Positions 27,296-36,151 of a DNA stretch of 64,000 bases are shown here, one piece after another. The DNA is taken from positions 62,001-126,000 of the forward strand of contig PHBO01000006.1 of the NCBI GenBank assembly GCA_002840645.1, in the 5' to 3' direction. A program made the position numbers and the translations under genes. Source of the stretch: Candidatus Cloacimonetes bacterium HGW-Cloacimonetes-3. GTDB lineage: Bacteria > Cloacimonadota > Cloacimonadia > Cloacimonadales > Cloacimonadaceae. Under the pieces are notes generated by a model that worked only from the letters and a program-made list of their open reading frames with translations, had not been told where the DNA came from and made no database searches. Every line of letters begins with the position of its first letter. The stretch's first letter is position 1.

Positions 27296-28066
27296 ATGAA
27301 GATATTAATGTTTATCCTTATCTGTATCATGGTATTAGGATTATTTTCCTGTTCAGGAGATGATCCACTTGATCAAGATACAGATCCTCCGGCAAGACCT
27401 ATGCTAAGACCACACTTAGGCGACACAGGCGATCCGCCGGTGGTGTGGAACTACCAAACCATCGAGTTAAACGATTCCAATAATGGGATTGATGCTGTGC
27501 AAGATGGAAATTTCATTAGAATCCCGTGGGAACCCTTCATAGATACTGATGTTTCTCATTTGAACGTGTTTAGGTTCTCAGAATTTGAACCCACACCTGT
27601 CCTTGTAGCCGGGAACGTACCTGCTTCGAGCAGATCATATTTAGACCAGAGCAATACTTTGGTTGAGCGGGTCTGGTATTCCTATTTCATTCATTTATAT
27701 GACGGAAGCGGCAATTATAGTGTTTCCGATACAGTTTCCTACGCGTTTCTTTACAAGTGTAATCTGGAACATCCAGATGAAGGAAGCACGGTCTCGCAAG
27801 TGAATCTCAAGCTCCAATGGACTGATTATGGGGTTAATGCGAGTTCTTTCAGAGTGTTGATATGGAATGAGCTTGATGAGCTTCTGTACACTGAGACAAT
27901 AAATGTACATGTACCAGTGGATGTGTATGAAATCCCATTTCCGAATGGATTGCCAGTAGCATCAGGTGATTTGATCCGCTGGAGAGTGGATGCATTTGAT
28001 CAGGATGCAGATATCGAAATCCTGATGGGTTCCGAATCACAAGAAAGAACCTTCTATCTTGAATGA
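27296..28066 (+). CDS. Lipoprotein with fibronectin-III-like repeats
   Basis: Lipoprotein of 256 residues with lipobox GLFSC at Cys19 followed by an acidic spacer (SGDDPLDQDTDPP). Two beta-sandwich-like segments follow: one with IPWEPFIDTDVSHLNVFR and YSYFIHLYDGSGN, and one with LQWTDYGVNASSFRVLIW. Both look like fibronectin type III domains. No catalytic motif is seen. It is 13 bases downstream of porV in the same direction, so it may be part of the same surface assembly. AGGAG lies before the ATG. Confidence 0.75.
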   Translation: MKILMFILICIMVLGLFSCSGDDPLDQDTDPPARPMLRPHLGDTGDPPVVWNYQTIELNDSNNGIDAVQDGNFIRIPWEPFIDTDVSHLNVFRFSEFEPTPVLVAGNVPASSRSYLDQSNTLVERVWYSYFIHLYDGSGNYSVSDTVSYAFLYKCNLEHPDEGSTVSQVNLKLQWTDYGVNASSFRVLIWNELDELLYTETINVHVPVDVYEIPFPNGLPVASGDLIRWRVDAFDQDADIEILMGSESQERTFYLE

Positions 28067-28191
28067 TATTCGTCCGATGAATGTATGCATTATGGTATAC
28101 CATCAAACACATGAATAGCATGAAGATGCAAATTTAGCTTGACTATAACAGCAAACTACAGATTATTACATAAAATGAATAAGAGGATATT

Positions 28192-28677
28192 GTGAAGAGG
28201 ATATTACTTGCGCTCCTGTTGATGGGAATTGCCTTGTCTTTATTCAGCCAAGGGGCGGTGAACTATGCACCGTCCTCAAACATATCTGCTTATACCTATG
28301 AAGGTATTCGCAGTGGTGTTGAGAAACTGAAAATGAATACTTATATCTTGGGACAAGTATATAAGCCCGGGCTGTATGTTGTGCCCGATGACACTGATTT
28401 CTTAACCCTACTTGCCCTTGCAGGGGGACCCAAAGAGGATGCTAAGCTGTCCAAAATCAGAGTTGTTCGCCCATCTGCCGAAGGGAATAAAGTGATATGG
28501 GTTAACTTTAAAAAGTATCTTGAAACTGGAGACGGCACATTGATTCCGGCTTTACAGCCCGGTGATACTGTAGTAATTTCAGGAACAATATTTTATGCCT
28601 TTTCTCGCGTAGCTGATTTCCTCTCTAAGGCAGCAATCGCTCTTAGTGTCTACAATCTAATCACGAACGCAAAGTAG
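28192..28677 (+). CDS. SLBB-domain polysaccharide-export-like periplasmic protein
   Basis: Protein of 161 residues with a signal peptide (MKRILLALLLMGIALSLFS). One SLBB domain is recognisable as YILGQVYKPGLYVVPDDTD followed by LLALAGGPKEDAKLSKIRVVR and LQPGDTVVI. A C-terminal hydrophobic stretch ends the protein. The usual poly_export domain of Wza is absent, so it is a short SLBB-only form. The GTG start at 28192 is supported by AAGAGG 6 bases upstream. It lies 14 bases before the BY-kinase gene, the normal pairing for exopolysaccharide export. Confidence 0.86.
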   Translation: MKRILLALLLMGIALSLFSQGAVNYAPSSNISAYTYEGIRSGVEKLKMNTYILGQVYKPGLYVVPDDTDFLTLLALAGGPKEDAKLSKIRVVRPSAEGNKVIWVNFKKYLETGDGTLIPALQPGDTVVISGTIFYAFSRVADFLSKAAIALSVYNLITNAK

Positions 28678-28691
28678 GGGGTCAACTCTAA

Positions 28692-30977
28692 ATGGATAAT
28701 CAAACTAATACTGCTCCTGTCCAAGATGAAATCAATCTCTCGGATTATCTGAGGATAGTCCTTCAATATCGTTACCTAATTGTCTTAGTATTTTCTCTGG
28801 TTGTAGTATCAACGGTGTTCTACACTGCCAGGCAAGACAAGATTTACTCTGCTTCGGCGCGAATATTATTGGAAGATCAGAAAGGAAGCACGGACTTAAT
28901 GTTCTTAGCGACTCCCGGTGTTGGCAAAAACAGTCTTAACAATCAGATTGAGCTAATTAGAAGCAAGCCTATAATGAGTCTTGCTTGGGACATAATGAAG
29001 AAATATCCTGATTGGGACACTTTCCCTGCTAATACCTCCGGCAATCCAATTATCAGCTTGAGTCGGATGAAAGTAGAATCGAAACGAGAAACAGATATTC
29101 TAACTATCAGCTTCGAATCTACTAATCAAACAGAGGCTATGGCGGCTGTGAATTCAATCTCCGAGGCTATTCAACAGCAAAACACTCAATATGCCAGGTT
29201 AGAATTTACTACTATCCGGGAGTTTTTAGAGACGCAATTAGACGCAATCTCACGTAGATTACAGAGTTCAGAGAACGATTTACGCGAGTTTAAAAACCTA
29301 AACAAACTAACTCAGCTTTCGGCTGAAACAGCTCAGTTAATAATACAATCATCAGAGTTAGAAGCTCTCTATGAATCCTCATTAACTGATCAGGCGATTA
29401 AAGCAAAGTCTTTGGACATGCTGAATCGCCAGTTAAGAGAGCAGGATTCACTTTTGGTGGATGTAAACAATATTTTAAAAGCTCCATATATATCAGAATT
29501 GCGCAAGCAGATCGTGGATACACAGTCCCTTGTAACAAAGCTGGTTACTAAAAATGAATACCCGCTTGATCACCCACAGATACTGTTGTTAAAGCGCGAA
29601 ATGGAGAATGCGAAAGCCACTTTAGACCTTGAAGTTCGTAAACTCGTTGCTCTATCTGTAAACAATGATCCATTAACCACTCGAAGTGAATTGCTGGGTA
29701 AGATAATTCAGGCAAATCTGGAACTCGAAATGGCTCGTGCTAAGGTTGACGGTCTGGAGCAGACAAAGGAAATGTACGATCAGCGTATTATAGCAATCCC
29801 GAATACAGAGCTTGAGCTTGCCCGCCTTACAAGAAATATGCTTCTGGACGAGAAGATACATGGCATGATGATGGAGAAGTATGAAGATGCCAAGATTGCA
29901 GAGCAGGCAAAGGTTGGTAACGTTCGTATCATCGATTTTGCCGAGCGTCCCACCATTCCCATTAAGCCCCGTGTATCTATGAATATCCTGGTAGGGATTA
30001 TTCTGGGATTGGGCTTAGGCATAGGTGCCGCTTTCATCGTGCACTCTCTTGATACAAAGCTACGAACTCTTGAAGACATGGAAACTTATGTACGCTTGCC
30101 CATCGTCGGAACAATTCCCCTTATCCGCGAATCAGAATCCAAGCTTCAGGAATTCAATTATATGATTGAAGCAGCAGAAGGTGAAAATCGTGAACAACTT
30201 ACACGTTCCATGCATTTTGTCCTGATGCAGCTTGTATCTCATTACGCTCCTAAAAGCCCCATTGCAGAAGCCTACCGCACCCTGAGAACAAACATCTTGG
30301 CTCGCAAAGCTGAGGGGAGTACAACTCTGTTGATCACTTCCTCAGGTCCTAAAGAAGGTAAATCTACCACTATTGCAAATCTCTCTATTACCTTAGCTCA
30401 GATGAACAACAAGGTAGTCCTGATAGACATGGATATGCGCAGACCCACAATTCACTCTAAGTTTGCCTTGGAAAAAGAGAACGGTGTTAGTGACTATCTA
30501 ATCGATCCGGATGTTACCCTTGATCAGGTTGTTAAGAGTTCCGGTATCATGAACCTGGATATTATCACCAGCGGTTTTGTCCCGCCCAATCCTTCCGAGT
30601 TGATTGCTTCTCCACGCTCAGATGTGTTAATCGAAGAGCTTAAAAAACGCTATGATTATATTCTTTTCGATACTCCGCCTATCATTGCTGTTACTGACGC
30701 ACTTATTCTAACTAAGAAAGTAGATATGACTTTCGTAGTCGTGCGTTGTGGCTTCACTGAAAAGGGCATTATCAAGCGAACCAAAGAACTGATGGAAAAC
30801 ATTGATGGTAAGATTGACGGCATCATAGTGAACAGCATTTACGTGCAGAAATACTATAGTAAGCAGAATTACTATTACTACTACTACTATTATTACTACT
30901 ACTACGGCGACGAGGTACCCAAGAAACAAAAGAAGAATGTTAACCGCTTCTTACGCAAAAATAAATCTGTTTCTTGA
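28692..30977 (+). CDS. Wzc-like polysaccharide co-polymerase / BY-kinase with poly-tyrosine tail
   Basis: Inner-membrane protein of 761 residues that controls exopolysaccharide chain export. An N-terminal Wzz domain with the first helix at about residues 32-50 precedes a long periplasmic coiled coil (about 170-400). The second helix (about 430-450, MNILVGIILGLGLGIGAAF) and the cytoplasmic tyrosine kinase follow. The kinase shows Walker A GPKEGKS (552-558), Walker A' LIDMDMRRP and Walker B ILFDTPP. The C-terminal tyrosine cluster is extreme: twelve consecutive Tyr (727-738), preceded by YVQKYYSKQN. The gene end overlaps ispE by 41 bases. It is preceded by the SLBB partner. Confidence 0.93.
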   Translation: MDNQTNTAPVQDEINLSDYLRIVLQYRYLIVLVFSLVVVSTVFYTARQDKIYSASARILLEDQKGSTDLMFLATPGVGKNSLNNQIELIRSKPIMSLAWDIMKKYPDWDTFPANTSGNPIISLSRMKVESKRETDILTISFESTNQTEAMAAVNSISEAIQQQNTQYARLEFTTIREFLETQLDAISRRLQSSENDLREFKNLNKLTQLSAETAQLIIQSSELEALYESSLTDQAIKAKSLDMLNRQLREQDSLLVDVNNILKAPYISELRKQIVDTQSLVTKLVTKNEYPLDHPQILLLKREMENAKATLDLEVRKLVALSVNNDPLTTRSELLGKIIQANLELEMARAKVDGLEQTKEMYDQRIIAIPNTELELARLTRNMLLDEKIHGMMMEKYEDAKIAEQAKVGNVRIIDFAERPTIPIKPRVSMNILVGIILGLGLGIGAAFIVHSLDTKLRTLEDMETYVRLPIVGTIPLIRESESKLQEFNYMIEAAEGENREQLTRSMHFVLMQLVSHYAPKSPIAEAYRTLRTNILARKAEGSTTLLITSSGPKEGKSTTIANLSITLAQMNNKVVLIDMDMRRPTIHSKFALEKENGVSDYLIDPDVTLDQVVKSSGIMNLDIITSGFVPPNPSELIASPRSDVLIEELKKRYDYILFDTPPIIAVTDALILTKKVDMTFVVVRCGFTEKGIIKRTKELMENIDGKIDGIIVNSIYVQKYYSKQNYYYYYYYYYYYYGDEVPKKQKKNVNRFLRKNKSVS

Positions 30978-31764
30978 GGTTATCGGCAAACTGCCAAATA
31001 ACTATCACCAGGTCAATACTGTGTTATGCAGTATTGACCTTTGTGATTACATACGTTATAATGTGACCAATGATGCTTGTATCAGCATTACCTCTAATGC
31101 CCCAGCTCTTGCCAATAAGCAAAATTTAATTTTCAAGGTAGCAACATGCTTACAAAACAAGTACCAGATTGAGCAAGGCATTATCATTCATCTTGATAAG
31201 CATATTCCCATTGCAGCAGGTTTAGGTGGGGGCAGCAGTAATGCAGCGAACTGTATCACTGCATTAAATAAGCTTTGGCATCTAAATCTCTCTCCTATCG
31301 AAATGCACGAGATCGCCGCTCAGTTTGGCAGTGATATCAATTTCTTTCTTGAGGGAGGTTGCGCATTAGGGGAGAACAGGGGAGAGCAGATTACACCCCT
31401 GGCAGACGTTGATATCAAGAACATACTGTTGGTTAACCCTAACATCCACATTGCCAGCTCTGAAGCGTATAAGCTTGTAATAATGCCCAATCCCGAAGAT
31501 AGGCAAGTGTTCAATATTAGTGCTTTTTCCAGAAGCTGTTTAAATCGTCTGGAAGCAGGTATCCGTATGGTTTATCCAGCTATTGACGAGCTTTTATGTT
31601 CACTATCGGATTATGGAGCGAGTGTAGCCATGATGAGCGGTAGCGGCTCTACCTGTTTTGGAATATTTCATAATAGCGATACCATGCAAACATGCGCTGA
31701 ATACTTTGCTAACAAGGGATATTGGACAAAGATCACGAAGACTCTTTGCCGCAATTCCTGCTGA
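30937..31764 (+). CDS. ispE: 4-diphosphocytidyl-2-C-methyl-D-erythritol kinase
   Basis: Fourth-step kinase of the MEP isoprenoid pathway, a GHMP kinase. The 275-residue protein starts MLTASYAKINLFLEVIGK (the family K-I-N-L motif). It carries HIPIAAGLGGGSSNAANCI (the ATP-binding glycine loop) and a late MSGSGSTCFGIF. The start lies 41 bases inside the BY-kinase gene in another frame, just after the tyrosine-tail codons. The start is fixed by the conserved N-terminus. No palindrome lies inside the gene; palindrome B follows the stop within a few bases. Confidence 0.94.
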   Translation: MLTASYAKINLFLEVIGKLPNNYHQVNTVLCSIDLCDYIRYNVTNDACISITSNAPALANKQNLIFKVATCLQNKYQIEQGIIIHLDKHIPIAAGLGGGSSNAANCITALNKLWHLNLSPIEMHEIAAQFGSDINFFLEGGCALGENRGEQITPLADVDIKNILLVNPNIHIASSEAYKLVIMPNPEDRQVFNISAFSRSCLNRLEAGIRMVYPAIDELLCSLSDYGASVAMMSGSGSTCFGIFHNSDTMQTCAEYFANKGYWTKITKTLCRNSC

Positions 31765-31766
31765 TT

Positions 31767-31851
31767 CCCTGCTTGCATTGCCCTATCATTGCCCACTCAT
31801 TGCCCACAAAGTCCACAATGAGTGGGCAATGATAGGGCAATGCAAGCAGGG
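31767..31851. repeat. Long palindrome B (36-bp perfect arms, 13-nt loop)
   Basis: Left arm 31767-31802, loop 31803-31815, right arm 31816-31851; all 36 positions pair. The outer ends are CCCTGCTTGC and GCAAGCAGGG. ATTGCCC occurs three times in the left arm (once across its inner edge). A 32-base inner part is identical to the reverse complement of palindrome A at 1.7 kb. It stands between ispE and prs, both on the plus strand, with no following T-tract. Confidence 0.95.
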
Positions 31852-32045
31852 TTCAACTCAAGTTTAGTAATAAATATGCTTTGACAAAAAGCAGCTATTC
31901 AAAATCCTTGTAAGACTTGCCCTTATTGGGAAGCAGTGAGTTGTGTATCTATTTTATTAAGTGGATATTGCAATAATTAGAATCGTGTTGTTGTGTTAGC
32001 ATTAACAGCACTAAATAACGAAGGAAGAACGTAAGAGAAAGTGCA

Positions 32046-32993
32046 GTGTTTTCAAAACTTAAGCTAATCACAGGAAATGCAAATCGTCCCCTGGCAGAGG
32101 AAGTTGCCCGTCATGCCGGCATACCTCTTGGGGATATTGATTTGTTTAAGTTCTCTAATGACGAATCCTTTGTTAAGATAAATGACAATGTTCGCGGGGC
32201 GGATGTGTTTATCATCCAGCCGACAAGTTACCCGGTGAACGACAGTTTAGTGGACTTGCTGATAATTATTGATGCTTTAAAAAGGGCATCAGCGCAACGC
32301 ATAAACTGCGTAATTCCCTATTATGCCTATGCTCGTTCAGACAAGAAAGATCAACCCCGGGTGCCAATAACCGCAAAGCTGGTAGCAGATTTGATCACCG
32401 TTGCCGGTGCAGACCGCGTTATCACAGTGGATCTTCATGCCGAACAGATTCAAGGTTTCTTTAATATTCCTGTAGATCACTTGTTTGCCATTCCCAGTTT
32501 TGCCAGATATTTTAAAAGTATCATGCAGATGGAAGATATAGTAGTGGTTTCACCGGATTCTGGCGGTGCAATCAGAGCACGAGCTTTAGCAAAACGCCTT
32601 AATTGCTCGCTTGCCATTGGCGATAAAAGACGCAGCGGAAATAATGACAAGAGCGAATTGCTGAACATCATTGGTGATGTAAGCGGCAAGACTGCTATCT
32701 TGTTTGATGATATTATAGATACAGGTGGAAGCCTTATCAAGGTTGCTGATGCGCTCGAAAAGCAGGGTGTAAAGCGGATATATGCTGCTTGTACACACGG
32801 CGTACTCAGCGGTAATGCGGTTGCCAATCTTGAGGCTTCGCCGATAGAGAAGCTGTATATTACCAATACTATAGCACTATCTGAGGAAAAGAAAGCCTGT
32901 GCGAAGATAGTACAGCTTTCCATTGCAGAAATGTTAGCGATAGCGATAAAAAAGATTCACATAGAAGAATCGATTAGCATACTGTTCAGATAG
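32046..32993 (+). CDS. prs: Ribose-phosphate pyrophosphokinase
   Basis: Makes PRPP from ribose 5-phosphate and ATP for nucleotide, His and Trp synthesis. The 315-residue protein has NDESFVKINDNVRGADVFII, YYAYARSDKKDQPR (ATP/regulatory), VITVDLHAEQIQGFF (metal site) and the PRPP loop ILFDDIIDTGGSL. The start is a GTG at 32046 (reading MFSKLKLITGNANRPLA) with only a weak purine-rich stretch upstream. The gap to ispE contains palindrome B and about 190 bases of leader without a gene. The next gene, rplY, is 114 bases downstream. Confidence 0.94.
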   Translation: MFSKLKLITGNANRPLAEEVARHAGIPLGDIDLFKFSNDESFVKINDNVRGADVFIIQPTSYPVNDSLVDLLIIIDALKRASAQRINCVIPYYAYARSDKKDQPRVPITAKLVADLITVAGADRVITVDLHAEQIQGFFNIPVDHLFAIPSFARYFKSIMQMEDIVVVSPDSGGAIRARALAKRLNCSLAIGDKRRSGNNDKSELLNIIGDVSGKTAILFDDIIDTGGSLIKVADALEKQGVKRIYAACTHGVLSGNAVANLEASPIEKLYITNTIALSEEKKACAKIVQLSIAEMLAIAIKKIHIEESISILFR

Positions 32994-33107
32994 GATGGCT
33001 TAGATTTGTTGCTTAAACACGAGATTGATATGAAGTTGCCGGGTTGCAGATTTGTACTTGTTAGCCGGTTAATTTCCAAAGTATAGAAAAGAGAGATGGA
33101 GGAATAA

Positions 33108-33716
33108 ATGATATTTACTCTTAATGCAGAACCAAGACACACCGTTAGAAAATCAGATTTAACCAATCTGAGAGCCAGCGGATTGATCCCCGCCGTGATA
33201 TATGGAAGTGATACAGAAAGCATATCCATAAGCGTTAAAAAGCCGGAATTCACTCAGATGCACAAGAAGAGCTTCAAGGAAGTTTGCTTCTGGGAAATCG
33301 AACTTGCCGGTAAGAAGTACCATACCATTTTGAAAGAAAAGCAGATCCATCCTGTAGGAAGGCATTTCTTGCATCTTGATTTTTTGGTAGTGAGTGCTAC
33401 TTCTGTAATTGAACTGGATATTCCTATTACTTTTGTTGGCGAAGCAATTGGCACCAAGGAAGGCGGAATGCTGGATATTCAGATGCATACGATTAAGGTC
33501 AGCTGCAAAGGTACTGATATACCTAAGGAACTAAGCCTTGATGTTAGCGATATGCGGATTGGTGATTCCAGGCATGTGTGCGATCTCCCGAGCGGAAGTT
33601 GGACTTATCTTGATCATGAAGACGTTACTATAGCTGTCGTGCATGCCAAGAAGGTTGAAGTTGTTACAGAAGAGACTCCTGCAGCTGAACCTGTCGAGGA
33701 AACAGAAGATAATTAA
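33108..33716 (+). CDS. rplY: 50S ribosomal protein L25/general stress protein Ctc
   Basis: Binds 5S rRNA in the large subunit. The 202-residue protein is the long Ctc form: an L25 domain (TLNAEPRHTVRKSDLTNLRA, IPAVIYG, HPVGRHFLHLDFLVV) is followed by a TL5-type C-terminal domain (PITFVGEAIGTKEGGMLD, VSDMRIGDS) and an acidic tail rich in Glu/Pro. GGAGG precedes the ATG. pth begins six bases after the stop, as in many bacteria. Confidence 0.93.
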   Translation: MIFTLNAEPRHTVRKSDLTNLRASGLIPAVIYGSDTESISISVKKPEFTQMHKKSFKEVCFWEIELAGKKYHTILKEKQIHPVGRHFLHLDFLVVSATSVIELDIPITFVGEAIGTKEGGMLDIQMHTIKVSCKGTDIPKELSLDVSDMRIGDSRHVCDLPSGSWTYLDHEDVTIAVVHAKKVEVVTEETPAAEPVEETEDN

Positions 33717-33722
33717 GCGCGT

Positions 33723-34334
33723 ATGAAGCTCATCATTGGGTTGGGGAACCCCACTAACGAATACAGGAATACCCGGCACAATATTGGGTTTGTTTGCCTT
33801 GACCGATGGGCTGCAAAGCACGGTAATAGCTTTTCTCGCGATAAGCTGTATGATTATCTGTGTTTAAAGGATACAGTCCTTTTGAAACCGACTACTTACA
33901 TGAACTGTTCTGGTGAGGCTTTAAAAGTAGCTTTGTCAAAATGGAAAGTTACAGAAACCCTCGTGATTCACGATGATCTGGAACTTGAACCAACTGTGTT
34001 ACGCATCCGCCAAGGCGGTGGTGATGGTGGACATAACGGGATGAAATCCCTGTTTACTGTGCTGCCCCCCAGCGATTTGAAACGCATCCGAATTGGCATA
34101 GGACGCAATCCCGAGCTTTCAGTTTCAGATTATGTTCTAAGCGAGATACCGGCTTCGGAATGGGAACTTTTTAACCCGATTCTGGACATTGCCGGCAAGT
34201 TTGTTGACACTTATATCAAATATGATTTCGACAGTATGTTGAATGATTATAGTACATGGAAAAAATCCTATTCCGGGGCAAAGCGCGCCGGAATCATTAG
34301 TCCAAAGGAGGAAAGTAATGACGAAGGATTATGA
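33723..34334 (+). CDS. pth: Peptidyl-tRNA hydrolase
   Basis: Recycles peptidyl-tRNA by cleaving the ester bond. The 203-residue protein has the full set of motifs: MKLIIGLGNP, the catalytic His in NTRHNIGF, KPTTYMNCSGEA (Asn) and VIHDDLELEPTVLRIRQGGG with GGHNGMKSL. The last 17 bases overlap the start of rpsF in another frame, so the two are probably coupled. It sits in the conserved order rplY-pth-rpsF. Confidence 0.95.
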   Translation: MKLIIGLGNPTNEYRNTRHNIGFVCLDRWAAKHGNSFSRDKLYDYLCLKDTVLLKPTTYMNCSGEALKVALSKWKVTETLVIHDDLELEPTVLRIRQGGGDGGHNGMKSLFTVLPPSDLKRIRIGIGRNPELSVSDYVLSEIPASEWELFNPILDIAGKFVDTYIKYDFDSMLNDYSTWKKSYSGAKRAGIISPKEESNDEGL

Positions 34335-34608
34335 ACTGATGGTGATACTGTCACCACGTCTTAATGCCGACGAAGCAAACAGCCTGAATGATAGTATTCT
34401 GGCACAGATTGTGGATAACGGCGGAGAGATTATCAAGACCGATCCATGGGGAAGAAGAATGCTTGCTTACCCCATAAACAAAGTCCAGGAAGCTTACTAT
34501 TATGTGAACTATTTCAAGCTGGACAGTCAAGCCGTGAAACCCCTGAAAAGGCTGTACAACATCAACGAAGACATCATGCGCCACATGTTTGTTGCCCGTG
34601 GCGAATAA
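34318..34608 (+). CDS. rpsF: 30S ribosomal protein S6
   Basis: Small-subunit protein of 96 residues that pairs with S18. The sequence MTKDYELMVILSPRL, then TDPWGRRMLAYPI and YYYVNYF, is diagnostic. The ATG at 34318 is chosen because AAAGGAGG lies 6 bases upstream and the N-terminus is typical; an upstream ATG at 34243 in the same frame would add 25 residues that do not fit the family. It overlaps pth and precedes ssb by nine bases. Confidence 0.95.
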   Translation: MTKDYELMVILSPRLNADEANSLNDSILAQIVDNGGEIIKTDPWGRRMLAYPINKVQEAYYYVNYFKLDSQAVKPLKRLYNINEDIMRHMFVARGE

Positions 34609-34617
34609 GGAGGAGAG

Positions 34618-35064
34618 ATGGCTGATCTCAAACTTCCACGCATAAACAAATTCATTGTTAGCGGTAGGATTGGTAACGATATTGAGCTAAAATACACTCC
34701 CAAGGGAACTCCTGTCGTTCGTTTCGTACTTGCCAGTGACCGTAGCTACAAAGATGAATCAGACCAGTGGCAGACTTCTACAAGCTGGATTGAATGCATC
34801 GCTTGGAGCAGATGGGCAGAATTTGTTGCCAACCAAACCCATAAAGGCAGCCCTTTAATAGTTGAAGGACGATTAGAAACACGTAGCTGGACTGACCAGA
34901 ATAATCAGACCAGGAAAAGCTATGAAGTGATAGTGGAAAACCTCCACAACCTGGAATGGAAACCCCGTGAAGATGGTGGAACTGCTTCTCATGATAGTGA
35001 TGCCCCGCTTCCTTCGGAAGAATCCGCTCCCCATAGTGCCACCAGTGACGACGTTCCATTTTAA
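34618..35064 (+). CDS. ssb: Single-stranded DNA-binding protein
   Basis: Coats ssDNA in replication and repair. It has 148 residues with an OB fold (NKFIVSGRIGNDIELKYT, GTPVVRFVLASD, SWIECIAWSRWAEFVANQ, GSPLIVEGRLETRSW). A Ser/Asp-rich tail ends in DDVPF, the acidic tip that recruits partner proteins. The usual order rpsF-ssb-rpsR is kept. AGGAGAG lies before the ATG. Confidence 0.95.
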   Translation: MADLKLPRINKFIVSGRIGNDIELKYTPKGTPVVRFVLASDRSYKDESDQWQTSTSWIECIAWSRWAEFVANQTHKGSPLIVEGRLETRSWTDQNNQTRKSYEVIVENLHNLEWKPREDGGTASHDSDAPLPSEESAPHSATSDDVPF

Positions 35065-35077
35065 GGAGTAAAATAAG

Positions 35078-35314
35078 ATGAACATGACCGATAGAAAGAA
35101 GAAATTCACTCGTAAGAAGTATTGCAAGTTCTGCGCTAATAAAGAAATCCAGATAGATTACAAGAATCTGGATATCATGCGCCAGTTTACCTCTGATGTT
35201 GGCAAGATAGACGCCGGCAGACTTACAGGCACCTGCTCCAAGCACCAGCGCAAGCTGACTGCCGAAATCAAGCGTGCCCGTCAGATGGCACTAATTCCTT
35301 ACGTTATAGAGTAG
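35078..35314 (+). CDS. rpsR: 30S ribosomal protein S18
   Basis: Protein of 78 residues that binds S6 and 16S rRNA. Features: a basic N-terminus, YCKFC (Cys16, Cys19), then [19 protein letters not shown] and [21 protein letters not shown]. The CxxC and a third Cys in GTCSKHQ mark the zinc-binding (C+) form. TAAGGAGT precedes the ATG; a second in-frame ATG two codons later is an equally good start. The next gene begins directly after the stop. Confidence 0.95.
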   Translation: MNMTDRKKKFTRKKYCKFCANKEIQIDYKNLDIMRQFTSDVGKIDAGRLTGTCSKHQRKLTAEIKRARQMALIPYVIE

Positions 35315-36151
35315 ATGTTTCTATACCCCCTGATAATTAGCATTCTGGCAATTATGAACCCTTTCCTGGGTTTAATCCTGCTGTTTGCTTACATCTCCAA
35401 GACGGTAGTGTTGAGCATGGCAAATCCCATCAAACCTTTGCTGATGTTCTTTCCGCTGCCGCTTGCTTTGCTAATGCTGGATGCTAATCCCGGCGCGCAA
35501 GTGATGGCACTTGATGCTATCTTTGCTGTAGGTGTGGTTAGCCTGATATTCCTATACAAGCTAAAGGCTGGTATAAAACAAAGCGAAGCTTTCCTGATTG
35601 CTAATCTTGGCTTGCTTGCTTACGGTTTAGTCCGCTATTGGTTGTTTGGAGTGTACCAGTTACAGGTGTTTGATCAGGGGCTGGAAATGTTACAAACTCA
35701 GTTACCATTATTGGTAGATAATACGGTGTTTACGGAAGCGTTACCACTCTGGAAAGCAATCTTGCCTTCAGTGTGGATTATAACGCAGAGCTTAGGCTTG
35801 GCTTTGGGATTCTTACTTTTCCAAAAGCTGTTGAAGATTCCCTCATTGCTTTCAAGCCTTAGTTTTCCCGGTCTCTACAATCTGTTAATCATCGCCATTA
35901 TCCCTTTGTATTTGTTTGAACAAACGAAGATGCTGTTCCTGAACGCTCTGCTTGCATTATGTGTAATACCTTTTTTACAGGGTGTTTCAGTGGTGTGGCA
36001 GCGGCTTGGCTTTGTATTTGCCAATCGCATTGTACTTGGCATCTTTATGTTAGTGATCATATTGTATGCGCATATTATGCTTGTCTTACTTGGCTTTGCT
36101 GATATGTGGCTGAACAAACGAAAAGAAATTCCTGGAGGAATCACGGCATGA
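35315..36151 (+). CDS. DUF2232 (YybS-like) membrane protein
   Basis: Polytopic membrane protein of 278 residues with about eight hydrophobic helices and short loops. The length, hydrophobic pattern and position between rpsR and rplI match the YybS/DUF2232 family, which lies in the same place in many bacteria; its function is unknown. The ATG follows the rpsR stop with no gap. Its stop overlaps rplI by four bases (ATGA). The membership call rests on context and topology more than on a sharp motif. Confidence 0.72.
   Translation: MFLYPLIISILAIMNPFLGLILLFAYISKTVVLSMANPIKPLLMFFPLPLALLMLDANPGAQVMALDAIFAVGVVSLIFLYKLKAGIKQSEAFLIANLGLLAYGLVRYWLFGVYQLQVFDQGLEMLQTQLPLLVDNTVFTEALPLWKAILPSVWIITQSLGLALGFLLFQKLLKIPSLLSSLSFPGLYNLLIIAIIPLYLFEQTKMLFLNALLALCVIPFLQGVSVVWQRLGFVFANRIVLGIFMLVIILYAHIMLVLLGFADMWLNKRKEIPGGITA

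Noticed and set aside
34243-34317. Longer rpsF start 25 codons upstream
   Set aside because: The extra residues do not fit S6, and the strong AAAGGAGG sits before the ATG at 34318.
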